From contig NZ_PJBB01000003.1 of NCBI RefSeq assembly GCF_002836595.1, positions 4,183,501 through 4,247,500 of the forward strand: 64,000 bases of DNA. The letters are read 5' to 3'. Source of the DNA: Tenacibaculum sp. Bg11-29. Its GTDB lineage: Bacteria > Bacteroidota > Bacteroidia > Flavobacteriales > Flavobacteriaceae. Under the pieces are notes generated by a model, which was given only the letters and a program-made list of their open reading frames with translations, searched no databases and was not told the DNA's origin. Both the position numbers and the translations under genes were made by a program. Positions within the stretch are counted from its first letter, which is position 1; each line of letters opens with the position of its first letter. Positions 7,993 through 17,430 of the stretch are shown in pieces.

Positions 7993-8931
7993 ATGATTAA
8001 TAGGAGACATATTCGAGTTAAAGTAATGCAGTCGGTTTATGCAATGCAGCAATCGCAAAGTGATAATATTGTAAAAGAGGAGAAATTCTTAAAAAACAGT
8101 ATTCAAAAAATGTATGATTTGTATGTTCTCAACCTTCAATTAGTGGTTGAAGTTCAAAAGTTAGCAAATAAAAAAATTGCACTTTCTAAGAAGAAAATGC
8201 TTGCTACTAAAGAAGAATTAAACCCAAACACCAAATTCATCGACAACAAACTTATTAACTTACTTAATGAGAGCGTTAGTTTAGAAGGATATACTGAACT
8301 TAACCAGCTTAATTTTTGGGAACTTGACAATGAATACGTCAATATTATTTTAGACGAATTACAAAAAAGTGACTTGTATAAAAAATACATGAGCACTGTT
8401 GAAGATTCTTACCACATAGATAAGGCATTTGTAATAGAATTTTTCAGAGAAATTATTGCTCCTAACGAAAAATTAGCTGATTATTTTGAAGATAAAATGA
8501 TTTCTTGGGTAGATGATATTCCTTTTGTGAACACTTGGATTATTAAATCTTTAAACAAACAAAAACCTCAGAATCCTTTTATACTTGGTGGTTTGTATAA
8601 AGACAGTGAAGATAAACAATTTGCATCTAACTTATTTACAAAGACAGTTTTACACCAACATAAATACCAAGATGACATTATAGAGAAAACTCCTAATTGG
8701 GAAGCTGATAGGATTGCAGATATTGATATGATAATTATTAAAATGGCAATCACAGAATTTTTACATTTCCCATCTATCCCTAGTAGAGTAACTATTAATG
8801 AATATATTGAGTTAGCAAAAGATTATTCGACAAATAAAAGTGGATATTTTATCAATGGAGTTTTAGATAAATTAGCAAAAGATTATTTAGCTTCAGATAA
8901 GATGGTTAAAATTGGTAGAGGATTATTATAA
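7993..8931 (+). CDS. nusB: Transcription antitermination factor NusB
   Basis: A 312-residue protein, much longer than the 140-residue proteobacterial NusB but typical for Bacteroidota, where an N-terminal extension precedes the NusB fold. The opening INRRHIRVKVMQSVYAMQQS and the C-terminal ADIDMIIIKMAITEFL ... RVTINEYIELAKDYSTNKSGYFINGVLDKLAKD are diagnostic. NusB binds boxA RNA with NusE/S10 in rRNA antitermination. It heads a conserved series with the DUF1573 lipoprotein, yajC, a YbbR-like protein and coaE. Confidence 0.93.
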   Translation: MINRRHIRVKVMQSVYAMQQSQSDNIVKEEKFLKNSIQKMYDLYVLNLQLVVEVQKLANKKIALSKKKMLATKEELNPNTKFIDNKLINLLNESVSLEGYTELNQLNFWELDNEYVNIILDELQKSDLYKKYMSTVEDSYHIDKAFVIEFFREIIAPNEKLADYFEDKMISWVDDIPFVNTWIIKSLNKQKPQNPFILGGLYKDSEDKQFASNLFTKTVLHQHKYQDDIIEKTPNWEADRIADIDMIIIKMAITEFLHFPSIPSRVTINEYIELAKDYSTNKSGYFINGVLDKLAKDYLASDKMVKIGRGLL

Positions 8932-8974
8932 AAAATTATTATTTTTACGAATAATTAAATTAAAATATTTAAAA

Positions 8975-9442
8975 ATGAAGAAAATAGCCGTAGTAATCGC
9001 ATTTATTCTTTCAACAGGAATCTTAGTTTCTTGTGGACAAGGAAATGCAGCATCAAAAGTAAAAAAAGAGAATGTACAAAAAGCTGAGAAAAGAGATGTT
9101 TCTATTAGCGCTGGAGCTGCATCTATTTCTTTTGATAAAGAAGAATATGATTTCGGGATTGTCAATGAAGGTGATGTTGTTAAAACTACTTTTACTGTAA
9201 CAAATACGGGTAAAGGTGATTTAGTAATTACAAATGCACAAGCTAGCTGTGGATGTACAGTTCCTGTATGGCCAAAAGAAGCTATCGCACCTGGTAAAAC
9301 TGGAGAAATTCAAGTAAGTTTTAACACAAACGGAAAACCTAATAAACAATCTAAATCTATAACATTATCTACTAATACAGAAAAAGGTAGAGAAGTTATT
9401 AAGATTTCAGGAATGGTAACTCCTAAAAAGAAAACTGTATAA
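8975..9442 (+). CDS. DUF1573 domain lipoprotein
   Basis: A 155-residue precursor with a lipoprotein signal peptide (lipobox ILVSC, Cys about residue 19). An Ig-like DUF1573 domain follows (ISFDKEEYDFGIVNEGDVVKT ... ASCGCTVPVWPKEAIAPGKTGEI). The motif ASCGCT-P is the family hallmark. The ATG at 8975 is chosen over an in-frame start at 8912, which overlaps nusB and would bury the signal peptide. The function is unknown; such proteins are envelope-associated. yajC follows after 2 bases, so they are co-transcribed. Confidence 0.85.
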   Translation: MKKIAVVIAFILSTGILVSCGQGNAASKVKKENVQKAEKRDVSISAGAASISFDKEEYDFGIVNEGDVVKTTFTVTNTGKGDLVITNAQASCGCTVPVWPKEAIAPGKTGEIQVSFNTNGKPNKQSKSITLSTNTEKGREVIKISGMVTPKKKTV

Positions 9443-9444
9443 TA

Positions 9445-9762
9445 ATGTTTATAACTATTTTTTTACAAGCAAGTACGCAAGAAAGCATTATGAGTATGCT
9501 TCCTTTTGTGGCAATGATTGGAGTTTTTTACTTTTTGATTATTCGTCCACAAATGAAACGTCAGAAAAACGAAAAAAAATTCCAGACTACAGTTCAAAAA
9601 GGAATAAAAATAATTACAACTAGTGGTATTCACGGTAAAATTGTTGAAATTAACGACAATGACAATACAATTACTGTTGAAACAGGTGCAGGAAAAATGA
9701 AGTTTGAACGCTCTGCTATTTCAATGGAATTAAGTAAAAAATATAATACAGATATTAAATAA
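9445..9762 (+). CDS. yajC: Preprotein translocase subunit YajC
   Basis: A 105-residue protein with one transmembrane helix (about residues 17-36, ending FLIIRPQMKRQK) and a conserved cytoplasmic part (GIKIITTSGIHGKIVEI). The RPQxKRxK motif is diagnostic. YajC associates with SecDF in the inner membrane and supports Sec export. It begins 2 bases after the DUF1573 gene and ends just before a strong hairpin. Confidence 0.93.
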   Translation: MFITIFLQASTQESIMSMLPFVAMIGVFYFLIIRPQMKRQKNEKKFQTTVQKGIKIITTSGIHGKIVEINDNDNTITVETGAGKMKFERSAISMELSKKYNTDIK

Positions 9763-9779
9763 TATTTTTTTTATATAAT

Positions 9780-9812
9780 AAAGGTGAGCTTATAAGCTCA
9801 CCTTTTTCTTTT
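9780..9812 (+). terminator. Intrinsic terminator after yajC
   Basis: Perfect stem AAAGGTGAGCTTA with its complement (9780-9805), followed by a T run. Confidence 0.85.
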
Positions 9813-9840
9813 TTATGTAGATTGCATAATATTTATAAAT

Positions 9841-10764
9841 TTGAAGAATACTTTTAACATACCCAAAACCTTTTTTGGCTTTCTAACTGCCTCGGTTTTA
9901 TTTTGGCTATTAATAAATCTATCAAAAGAATATACCACTCAAATAACGTTTGATTTGGTATATACTAATTTGCCTCTCAAAAAAACAATTATTGACACTC
10001 CTATAAAAAAAATTCCGTTACTAGTAAAAGGAAGTGGTTTCAATTTAATATCTACTAGTCTATCTAATAATTTAATAAAGTTAGATTTAGAAAAAATTAA
10101 TAAAAAGAAAGCTATAAACTATTATTTCTTATCTAATAAACTTCGTCCAGAGATACAAAAGCAATTAAAGTCAGGAATTGAATTAACTCAAGTTCTAAAA
10201 GATACAATTCCGTTAAAAATTGGAACTTTAAACTCAAAAAAAGTTCCACTAAAAACAGATTTAAGTATTACTTTTCAACTTGGTCACGACTTATCTAAAC
10301 TTATTACAATAAAACCAGATAGTGTTTTAATTTCTGGTGAAGAATCTTTATTAAAAAAAATATCTTTTTTAAAATTAGCAAAAATTAACTTGAATAACAT
10401 TTCTGAAAGCTCTAAAATAAGCATACCGATCCTTAAACAAAACAACATAAAAACAAATATTACTACAGCAGAAATAAATATTACTGTAGATAAATTTACA
10501 GAAGGAGAAATTGAAATTCCTGTTTTAGTGAAAAATGCACCTAAAGGATTAAATATTTACCCAAAAAAAGTAAAAATAATTTACAAAGTTGGATTGAAAA
10601 ATTTCAACAAAATAAATAAAAATTCATTTAAAATAGAATGTGATTATAATCAAGAAAAAAACAGTGAAGCTTCTTACTTAATCCCTAAGTTAAAAAAATC
10701 ACCTGATATAATTACACTTATAAGGATAGTCCCAGAAAAAATAGACTTCTTAATTCATAAATAA
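9841..10764 (+). CDS. YbbR-like (CdaR-type) domain protein
   Basis: A 307-residue protein with an N-terminal transmembrane helix (FFGFLTASVLFWLLINLS) and an extracytoplasmic, beta-rich region with YbbR-like repeats (e.g. PLLVKGSGFNLIST, IEIPVLVKNAPKGLNIYPKKVKI). In Firmicutes the YbbR protein CdaR controls the diadenylate cyclase; in Flavobacteria the gene usually sits next to coaE, as here, and its role is not settled. The apparent start is TTG at 9841. The stop overlaps the coaE ATG by one base (TAATG). Confidence 0.75.
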   Translation: MKNTFNIPKTFFGFLTASVLFWLLINLSKEYTTQITFDLVYTNLPLKKTIIDTPIKKIPLLVKGSGFNLISTSLSNNLIKLDLEKINKKKAINYYFLSNKLRPEIQKQLKSGIELTQVLKDTIPLKIGTLNSKKVPLKTDLSITFQLGHDLSKLITIKPDSVLISGEESLLKKISFLKLAKINLNNISESSKISIPILKQNNIKTNITTAEINITVDKFTEGEIEIPVLVKNAPKGLNIYPKKVKIIYKVGLKNFNKINKNSFKIECDYNQEKNSEASYLIPKLKKSPDIITLIRIVPEKIDFLIHK

Positions 10765-11354
10765 TGGTAATAGGCGTAACAGGTGGTATTGGTAGCGGAA
10801 AATCTACAGTTGTAAAAATATTTTCAGAATTTAAAGACACTGCTATTTATATTGCTGATGATGAAGCAAAAAAACTAATGCATTCTTCACCTGATATTAA
10901 ACATAAATTAATTTCAGAATTCGGTAAAGAAGTCTACATCAAAGATCAGTTAAACAGGCCCTTTTTAGCTAGTATTGTTTTTAAAAACAAAATAAAACTT
11001 AATATCTTAAATGGGATAGTTCATCCTATAGTTAACGATCACTTTCAAAAATTTATTCTTAAAAACGCAAATAAACAATATATTATATACGAAAATGCTA
11101 TTTTATTTGAAAATGGAAGTAATATTTTTTGTGATAAAATAATTACAGTAACAGCTCCCGAAAACATAAGGATTAAACGAGTTTTAAAGAGAGATAACAC
11201 TACTGAATCTACTGTTAGAAATAGGATTAAAAATCAATGGAGCGAGGCTAAAAAAATATTACAATCTAACTATAAGATTGAGAACCTTACACTTACAGAA
11301 ACTAAAAAAGAAATATTAAGAATTCATAATATTTTAACAAAAAATATTAAATAA
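10764..11354 (+). CDS. coaE: Dephospho-CoA kinase
   Basis: A 196-residue P-loop kinase carrying out the last step of coenzyme A synthesis, phosphorylation of the ribose 3'-hydroxyl of dephospho-CoA. The P-loop GVTGGIGSGKST lies at residues 4-15. The conserved YIADDEAKKLM, GIVHPIV and the lid region IRIKRVLKRDNTTESTVRNRI follow. Length is normal. It overlaps the YbbR gene by one base and is probably translated with it. Confidence 0.93.
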   Translation: MVIGVTGGIGSGKSTVVKIFSEFKDTAIYIADDEAKKLMHSSPDIKHKLISEFGKEVYIKDQLNRPFLASIVFKNKIKLNILNGIVHPIVNDHFQKFILKNANKQYIIYENAILFENGSNIFCDKIITVTAPENIRIKRVLKRDNTTESTVRNRIKNQWSEAKKILQSNYKIENLTLTETKKEILRIHNILTKNIK

Positions 11355-11463
11355 TTTACATTTAACCAACGATACATCTTAAAATTATCTTAATTTTGCA
11401 GCAACTTTGTTAATCTAAGTTAAAAGCATACCTCCCTTCACTTTATTGATTTATTTTTGAATA

Positions 11464-13029
11464 ATGAACAAGAAAATCTTCATCCTTATTGTTGGTTTAA
11501 TGAGCATTTCTTTAGTTGGGATTATTTCTATTCAAATATATTGGATTAAAGACGCCATAAAGAATAAGCAACAGCAGTTTGACAATAATGTTAAAATAGC
11601 ATTAGCTCGTACATCTGAAAAGATTAAGGATAGAGAGTACTCTGAATTTATTCAAAACACTCAAGAATTCTTTGAAAACAATGAATACAGAACTGATGCA
11701 GAAATAAATACTTATTTGTTTCAACAAATAGATACAACAAATAAAAAGAAATTTTCATTTGGAGGAACTATACTTGCAGAAAACTTTAAGATACCTGGAG
11801 ACTTTGTTAATAATGATTCGATAATAATAAAAAGATATACAGGGAAAGAAGACATTTATTTTTCTCAAGTAATAAAATCTAAAAACAGTGATTTTAAATC
11901 ATATATAGACGAGAATCATCTTTCTACTTTTAAACTTTACTCTGACTGGAATAAGCAACAACTAGAACACATGTTTCGTCAGAGCAAAAGAATATACCCT
12001 ATAGATCAACGTATAAGTAACAACGAATTAAATTTTACAATAAGAGAAGAGTTAGTTAAAATGAATATAATTCAAGGCTTTAAATATGGAGTTTATGAAG
12101 ATGACTTAGCTACTCAATTAAAATCTGGTTATTTTAACATACATCCAAATGATGTTAACTATCCACTTTTAGCAGATGACAATGGTAATAGTAAATACAA
12201 ACTTTATATAAAATTCCCTGATGAGCACAAAAATTTACTTTCAGGTATGGTTAAAATTTTAGGTTTATCTTTATTATTTATTGGAATAATTATTGCTGCT
12301 TTTTCAGCATCACTATATCAATTAGTTCGACAAAAGAAAATTTCTGAAATTAAAACAGATTTCATTAACAATATGACACATGAATTTAAAACACCTATCG
12401 CTACAATAAATTTAGCCCTAGATGCTATTAAAAACCCTAAGATAATATCTGACGAAGAAAAGGTAAAGCGTTATGTTAAAATGATACGTGAAGAAAATAA
12501 ACGTATGCACGGACAAGTTGAAAATGTGTTACGTATTTCTAGATTAGAAAAAAATCAAATTGAAATTAGTAAGGATGCTACTGATATGCACGACACTATT
12601 GAAGAAGCTATTGAGCATATTCAGTTATTAGTAGATGATAAAAAGGGGAAAGTAACCTCACATTTTAAAGCTATATCAACTGAAGTACTTGGTAACCAAT
12701 TTCACTTAACCAACATAATTGTAAATATATTAGAAAATGCAATAAAGTACTCAGAAAATAGCCCAAAAATTGATGTATATACAGAAAGTACAAATAAATA
12801 CTTTATCTTTAAGATAAAGGATGAAGGAATAGGAATGGGTAGAAATGCTCAAAAATATGTTTTCGACAAATTTTACAGAGAACATAAAGGAAATATTCAC
12901 AACGTAAAAGGTCATGGTTTAGGTTTAGCCTATGTAAAAGAAATCATAGAAAGTCACCAAGGAACCGTTTATGTTGAAAGCGAAAAAGGCAAAGGAAGCT
13001 TATTTACAGTAAAATTACCATTAATATAA
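11464..13029 (+). CDS. Two-component sensor histidine kinase
   Basis: A 521-residue membrane kinase with a helix near residues 6-27, a periplasmic sensor region of about 230 residues, and a second helix near 262-287. The HisKA domain has its phospho-acceptor at His306 in NNMTHEFKTP, and the HATPase_c domain has N box NIIVNILENAIKYS and G boxes DEGIGMG and GHGLGLAYVKE. No HAMP domain is evident. The response regulator gene follows after 10 bases. The periplasmic part resembles no family I can name, so the signal is unknown. A TAATTTTG box at 11391 is a possible promoter. Confidence 0.92.
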   Translation: MNKKIFILIVGLMSISLVGIISIQIYWIKDAIKNKQQQFDNNVKIALARTSEKIKDREYSEFIQNTQEFFENNEYRTDAEINTYLFQQIDTTNKKKFSFGGTILAENFKIPGDFVNNDSIIIKRYTGKEDIYFSQVIKSKNSDFKSYIDENHLSTFKLYSDWNKQQLEHMFRQSKRIYPIDQRISNNELNFTIREELVKMNIIQGFKYGVYEDDLATQLKSGYFNIHPNDVNYPLLADDNGNSKYKLYIKFPDEHKNLLSGMVKILGLSLLFIGIIIAAFSASLYQLVRQKKISEIKTDFINNMTHEFKTPIATINLALDAIKNPKIISDEEKVKRYVKMIREENKRMHGQVENVLRISRLEKNQIEISKDATDMHDTIEEAIEHIQLLVDDKKGKVTSHFKAISTEVLGNQFHLTNIIVNILENAIKYSENSPKIDVYTESTNKYFIFKIKDEGIGMGRNAQKYVFDKFYREHKGNIHNVKGHGLGLAYVKEIIESHQGTVYVESEKGKGSLFTVKLPLI

Positions 13030-13039
13030 AATAAGGAAG

Positions 13040-13738
13040 ATGGGAAGTAAAAAAATACTATTAGTAGAAGATGATCCAAACTTTGGAACAGTTCTTAAAG
13101 ATTATTTAGCATTAAACGATTATAATGTTACACATGCTAAAGATGGGATAGATGGATTAATCATGTTTAAAAATGGTGATTATGATTTATGTATTTTAGA
13201 TGTTATGATGCCACGTAAAGATGGTTTTTCTTTAGCAAAAGATATTCGTGTTACGAATAAAGAAATTCCTATTATTTTCTTAACAGCAAAAACGTTAAAA
13301 GAAGACGTTTTAAGAGGTTATCAAGTTGGTGGTGACGATTATTTAAATAAACCTTTTGACTCAGAAGTTTTATTACATAAAATAAAAGCCATTCTACAGC
13401 GTAAAGAAAATGAAAAATCTAGCGAAACAGATCAATTTGAATTCAAGATTGGAGGATTTGACTTTAACTCAAAACTTCGTCATCTTTCATTTAATGGTGC
13501 TGAAGCTCAAAAACTTTCTCCAAAGGAGAGTAAACTATTAAGAATGTTAGCTATTCATAAAAATGATTTAATGCCACGTGAATTAGCTTTAACAAAAATA
13601 TGGAGGGATGATAATTACTTTACTTCTCGTAGTATGGACGTTTATATAGCAAAACTTAGAAAGTATTTAAAAATTGATGAGAATGTAGAAATCCTTAATA
13701 TTCACGGTGAAGGGTTTAGACTTTTAGAAAAAATATAA
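13040..13738 (+). CDS. OmpR/PhoB-type response regulator
   Basis: A 232-residue protein: a receiver domain (acidic pocket EDDP, phospho-acceptor Asp54 in LCILDVMMP, Thr in FLTAK, Lys in NKPF) followed by a winged-helix DNA-binding domain (about residues 133-230, LSPKESKLLRMLAIH ... SRSMDVYIAKLRKYLK). It is the cognate partner of the kinase directly upstream. Targets are unknown; the ABC-2 transporter genes downstream are separated by a terminator. Confidence 0.93.
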   Translation: MGSKKILLVEDDPNFGTVLKDYLALNDYNVTHAKDGIDGLIMFKNGDYDLCILDVMMPRKDGFSLAKDIRVTNKEIPIIFLTAKTLKEDVLRGYQVGGDDYLNKPFDSEVLLHKIKAILQRKENEKSSETDQFEFKIGGFDFNSKLRHLSFNGAEAQKLSPKESKLLRMLAIHKNDLMPRELALTKIWRDDNYFTSRSMDVYIAKLRKYLKIDENVEILNIHGEGFRLLEKI

Positions 13739-13752
13739 ATTCTTTTTTATTT

Positions 13753-13790
13753 AAAGACTTCCTTTTAAAGGGAGTCTTTTCTTTTTTATA
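13753..13790 (+). terminator. Intrinsic terminator after the two-component operon
   Basis: Stem AAAGACTTCC/GGGAGTCTTT with one G-T pair (13753-13779) followed by T-rich sequence. Confidence 0.75.
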
Positions 13791-13849
13791 AATTGTAACA
13801 ATAATTCTATTAAGTCGTCAAATACTTATAATCAACAAAACCGAAAAAC

Positions 13850-14749
13850 TTGGAAACAATTTTATCAATAAAAAACCTCGATAAAAAATACGGTAAAGTT
13901 CACGCTGTAAACAACCTTTCTTTTGATATTAAAAAAGGAAATGTTTATGGAATTCTTGGACCAAACGGAAGTGGTAAATCAACTACTTTAGGTATTATTT
14001 TAAATGTAGTTAATGAAACATCTGGTAAATTTAGTTGGTTTGATGGAAAACTATCTACGCACCAAGCTTTAAAAAAAGTAGGAGCTATTATTGAGCGACC
14101 TAATTTTTACCCTTATATGACGGCTATTCAAAATTTACAATTGATATGCAAAATAAAAGGTGTTTCTTCTGATAAAATTGAAGAAAAACTAAAAGTAGTA
14201 AACCTTTACGAAAGAAGAAATAGCCAATTTAAAACTTATTCTTTAGGAATGAAACAACGTTTAGCAATTGCTTCTGCGTTATTAAACGATCCTGAGATAC
14301 TAATACTAGATGAACCTACAAATGGATTAGATCCTCAAGGGATTCATGAAATTCGTCAAATAATTAAAGATATAGCAAAAAACGGAACAACTATTTTATT
14401 AGCCTCTCACCTACTTGATGAAGTTGAGAAAGTTTGTACTCATGTTCTTATTATAAGAAATGGAATAAAGTTATATAGTGGTAGCGTTGATAATATGGTT
14501 GCTTCAAACGGTGTTATAGAAGTTAAAACTGACACAGATATTGAAAAACTAGTAAATGTTTTAAAAAATTATTATGAAGTAGCCTCTGTTAATGTTGATG
14601 GAAATTTAGTTACTGCTCGTTTAGAAAATGAAATTTCTGCAGCTCAATTAAACAAACATTTATACGAAAATGGAATAATTGTATCTCATTTAGTAAAACG
14701 AAAACTTAGTTTAGAACAACAATTTTTAGATTTAACAAACAACAACTAA
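13850..14749 (+). CDS. ABC-2 transporter ATP-binding protein
   Basis: A 299-residue ATPase: Walker A GPNGSGKST (about residues 39-47), Q-loop-like IIERPNFYPYMT, signature YSLGMKQRLAIA, Walker B ILILDEPTNGLDP and the switch histidine LLASHLLDEV. The C-terminal 80 residues form the extra domain usual in DrrA/NatA-like proteins. The start is a TTG (METILSIKNL). The permease gene follows after 8 bases, and the two form an efflux or lipid/antibiotic export pair of unknown substrate. Confidence 0.9.
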   Translation: METILSIKNLDKKYGKVHAVNNLSFDIKKGNVYGILGPNGSGKSTTLGIILNVVNETSGKFSWFDGKLSTHQALKKVGAIIERPNFYPYMTAIQNLQLICKIKGVSSDKIEEKLKVVNLYERRNSQFKTYSLGMKQRLAIASALLNDPEILILDEPTNGLDPQGIHEIRQIIKDIAKNGTTILLASHLLDEVEKVCTHVLIIRNGIKLYSGSVDNMVASNGVIEVKTDTDIEKLVNVLKNYYEVASVNVDGNLVTARLENEISAAQLNKHLYENGIIVSHLVKRKLSLEQQFLDLTNNN

Positions 14750-14757
14750 TAAAAAAT

Positions 14758-15606
14758 ATGCTACGTCTTTTATATATCGAGTTTCACAAATTAAAACACA
14801 ATAGAGCTAGTAAAGTTCTTTCAATTATATATTTTGCCCTATTAACTTCTGTAGCTTTAGTTGCTGCAATTAAATTTGATGTTGGTCCTATTAAATTTCA
14901 CTTGGCAGATCAAGGGATTTTTAACTTTCCATATATATGGCACTTTAACACATATATTGCAGCAATTTTTAAATTCTTTTTATTACTTGTAATAGTATCT
15001 ATGATGGCTAATGAGTATAGCTACAAGACATTAAAACAAAATCTAATAGATGGATTAAGCAAGAAAGAGTTTGTACTTTCTAAGTTTTATACTGTAATTA
15101 TATTTGCTCTAACATCAACTTTTTTTGTATTTGTTATTTCATTAATCTTAGGGTCAATTTATTCAGATTTTAATGAGTTCTCAATAATTTTCTCTGATTT
15201 AAGTTATCTTTTTGCTTTTTTCGTTAAACTATTAGGTTTCTTTTCTTTTGGGTTATTTTTGGGAATACTAATTAAAAGATCCGCTTTTGCTGTAGCTGCA
15301 ATGATTGTTTGGCTTATAGTAGAAAGTATCGTTAAAGGTTACCTATATTGGACATTTAAAGATTTAAAAACTAGTACTGATGAGGCTGTTAACGCTATTA
15401 TGCAGTTCTTTCCTTTAGAAGCAATGGCTAATTTAATTAAAGAACCCTTTTCAAGATTAGGAGCTGTTAAATCTGTAGCTAGTCAAATAGGCACAAGCTT
15501 TACAAAAGATTATTCTGTAAGCTTTCTTAATGTTGTTATTGTCTTAGTATGGACTTTTATTTTTATATACTCTTCATATTTTTTATTAAAGAAACGAGAT
15601 CTATAA
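14758..15606 (+). CDS. ABC-2 family permease
   Basis: A 282-residue integral membrane protein with about six hydrophobic helices (for example residues 22-38, 66-86, 111-133, 150-170, 176-195 and 256-276). MANEYSYKTLKQNLIDGLSKKEFVLSKF is the typical cytoplasmic segment of ABC-2 permeases, where NEY and R/KxL motifs occur. It partners the ATPase encoded immediately upstream. Confidence 0.85.
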   Translation: MLRLLYIEFHKLKHNRASKVLSIIYFALLTSVALVAAIKFDVGPIKFHLADQGIFNFPYIWHFNTYIAAIFKFFLLLVIVSMMANEYSYKTLKQNLIDGLSKKEFVLSKFYTVIIFALTSTFFVFVISLILGSIYSDFNEFSIIFSDLSYLFAFFVKLLGFFSFGLFLGILIKRSAFAVAAMIVWLIVESIVKGYLYWTFKDLKTSTDEAVNAIMQFFPLEAMANLIKEPFSRLGAVKSVASQIGTSFTKDYSVSFLNVVIVLVWTFIFIYSSYFLLKKRDL

Positions 15607-15983
15607 TATAAGAAATACAAATAATTTTTTAGATTTAGCTTTTAAGCATCCGTATTTAATATCTCTAAAAATTAATTTTCAAAAAACATATAATTTTATT
15701 AACGATAACTGTCATTTATTTTAGAAAAATAAATGACAGTTATCGTTAAATACAAAAGAAACAATAAGTTTAAATTATAAAGTGTTACACCATTATTCAA
15801 ATTAAGAAATCTTTTTTATTAGATATTTTAATTTTAACAGCAGTTTTAATAAATTTCATTCTAGAATTAATAGATTACAATCAAAAGAAACTATATTCGA
15901 AACTTTATAAATAGAATGGTAAAAAAGGCTATTTAACAAACAAAAATATCTCAGAACTAAACTTTAAATTTATTTTACTTATT
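15607..15983. repeat. Intergenic region with a long perfect hairpin (15699-15749)
   Basis: No gene is seen in this 377-base gap. It contains a perfect inverted repeat: 15699-15722 pairs with 15726-15749 (24 bp, starting TTAACGATAACTGTCATTTA) around a 3-base loop. No T run follows the right arm, so it is not a classical intrinsic terminator, although it may stop transcription of the ABC-2 operon. The rest is AT-rich, and the region just before 15984 presumably carries the promoter of the next gene, without a clear consensus box. Confidence 0.75.
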
Positions 15984-17366
15984 ATGATGAAAAAAACTAT
16001 TTTTCTATTGTTTTTATTATCCTCTGCTATTTTACTTTCTCAAAACGATTGTAAAGATGCAATTACTGTTTGTGGTAACAGTGGCTATTCTGACCTTATT
16101 GTTTCAGGTTTCGGAGCACAAGAACTATCTGGATCAAACACTTGTTCTAGTAAGGAAAATAATAGCATTTGGTTTAAACTTCATATAAAAACAACAGGAA
16201 CTCTTGGATTCACTTTAACTCCTGTAAATAAAGACATTAATGAAGATTTTGATTTTTTTATTTTCCCTTCAACAGCAACATGTAGCAATTTAGGTACAGC
16301 TATTCGTTGCTCAACCACAAACCCTAAATCTTCTGGTCAAGCAAATAATTTAACAGGCATGAATGAAACAGAAACTGATACATCTGAAGGACCAGGGCCT
16401 TCTGGCAATAGTTTTGTTAAATGGTTAAATGTTAATGCTGGTGAATCGTATTTTTTAGTTATTGACAGACCTGTAGGTAAAAGTAATTTCAATTTAACAT
16501 GGACAGGGACTGCTACATTTTTTGATCAACCCATAATTGATAAGACTATTCTACCTGATAATACATTAGATATAAATAAATGCGATAATGACGGTCTTAA
16601 TGATAATATTACTGATTTTAATTTAACTCAAAACGATGCTATTATTGGTACTCAAACTAATATAGATGTCACCTATCATTTATCTAATAATGATGCTATT
16701 TTAGGTATAAATTCAATTACAACACCTCACGCTTATAGAAACATAAACAGTCCTCAATCTATCTTTATAAGGCTAACCAATAAATTAACGGAATGTTTTA
16801 TTACAGACAGTTTTAGTTTAAATATAAACCCAATGCTAAACAATGATGATATCATTATTGTTGACGACACCAATAATAACGATCTAGATATTTATTCTAT
16901 CAAAATAACTTCGGGAAACAAAAAAATTACTATCAATGATTATGAGTTTGCTATTATAAATGAAGATAATTTTCAAACTAATTTTCAAGACAATCCTTTA
17001 TTTGAAAATATTACTGGTGGTTTTTACACGATTGTGGTTAATGGAAAGAATGGCTGTTTAACCAATTTTAAAATTGAAGTTTCAGTAATTCAATACCCTA
17101 AATTCTTTACACCTAATGGGGATGGGAATAATGATACCTGGAGAATTAGAGGAGCCAATTCTAGTTTTTATCCGTCAAGTAACATTACGATTGTTAACAG
17201 ATATGGAAAAATTGTAGCCATCGTGCCTATAAACAATCTAGGATGGGACGGAACCTATAAAGGAAAAATACTTCCTTCAAACGACTACTGGTTTAAAACT
17301 GAACTTGTTGATAGAAAAGGAAAAATTCATCAACATAATGGGCATTTTTCTCTTCTTAGAAGATAA
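15984..17366 (+). CDS. Secreted protein with T9SS type B sorting domain
   Basis: A 460-residue precursor with a signal peptide (MMKKTIFLLFLLSSAILLSQ). The N-terminal beta-sandwich region begins DCKDAITVCGNSGY, as in many gliding-associated surface proteins. One repeat module at about residues 195-290 starts with NKCDNDG. The C-terminal type B sorting domain (about residues 370-460) has YPKFFTPNGDGNNDTWRI and the final GHFSLLRR. It is exported by Sec and then by the T9SS to the surface. Its last 180 residues are nearly the same as those of the next gene. The ATG at 15987 is an equally good start. Confidence 0.88.
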   Translation: MMKKTIFLLFLLSSAILLSQNDCKDAITVCGNSGYSDLIVSGFGAQELSGSNTCSSKENNSIWFKLHIKTTGTLGFTLTPVNKDINEDFDFFIFPSTATCSNLGTAIRCSTTNPKSSGQANNLTGMNETETDTSEGPGPSGNSFVKWLNVNAGESYFLVIDRPVGKSNFNLTWTGTATFFDQPIIDKTILPDNTLDINKCDNDGLNDNITDFNLTQNDAIIGTQTNIDVTYHLSNNDAILGINSITTPHAYRNINSPQSIFIRLTNKLTECFITDSFSLNINPMLNNDDIIIVDDTNNNDLDIYSIKITSGNKKITINDYEFAIINEDNFQTNFQDNPLFENITGGFYTIVVNGKNGCLTNFKIEVSVIQYPKFFTPNGDGNNDTWRIRGANSSFYPSSNITIVNRYGKIVAIVPINNLGWDGTYKGKILPSNDYWFKTELVDRKGKIHQHNGHFSLLRR

Positions 17367-17430
17367 TCATTAATAATACAACTACTAATAGAAGTAGGGG
17401 AAATCATTTTAAAACTGTTTTAACTTTAAT

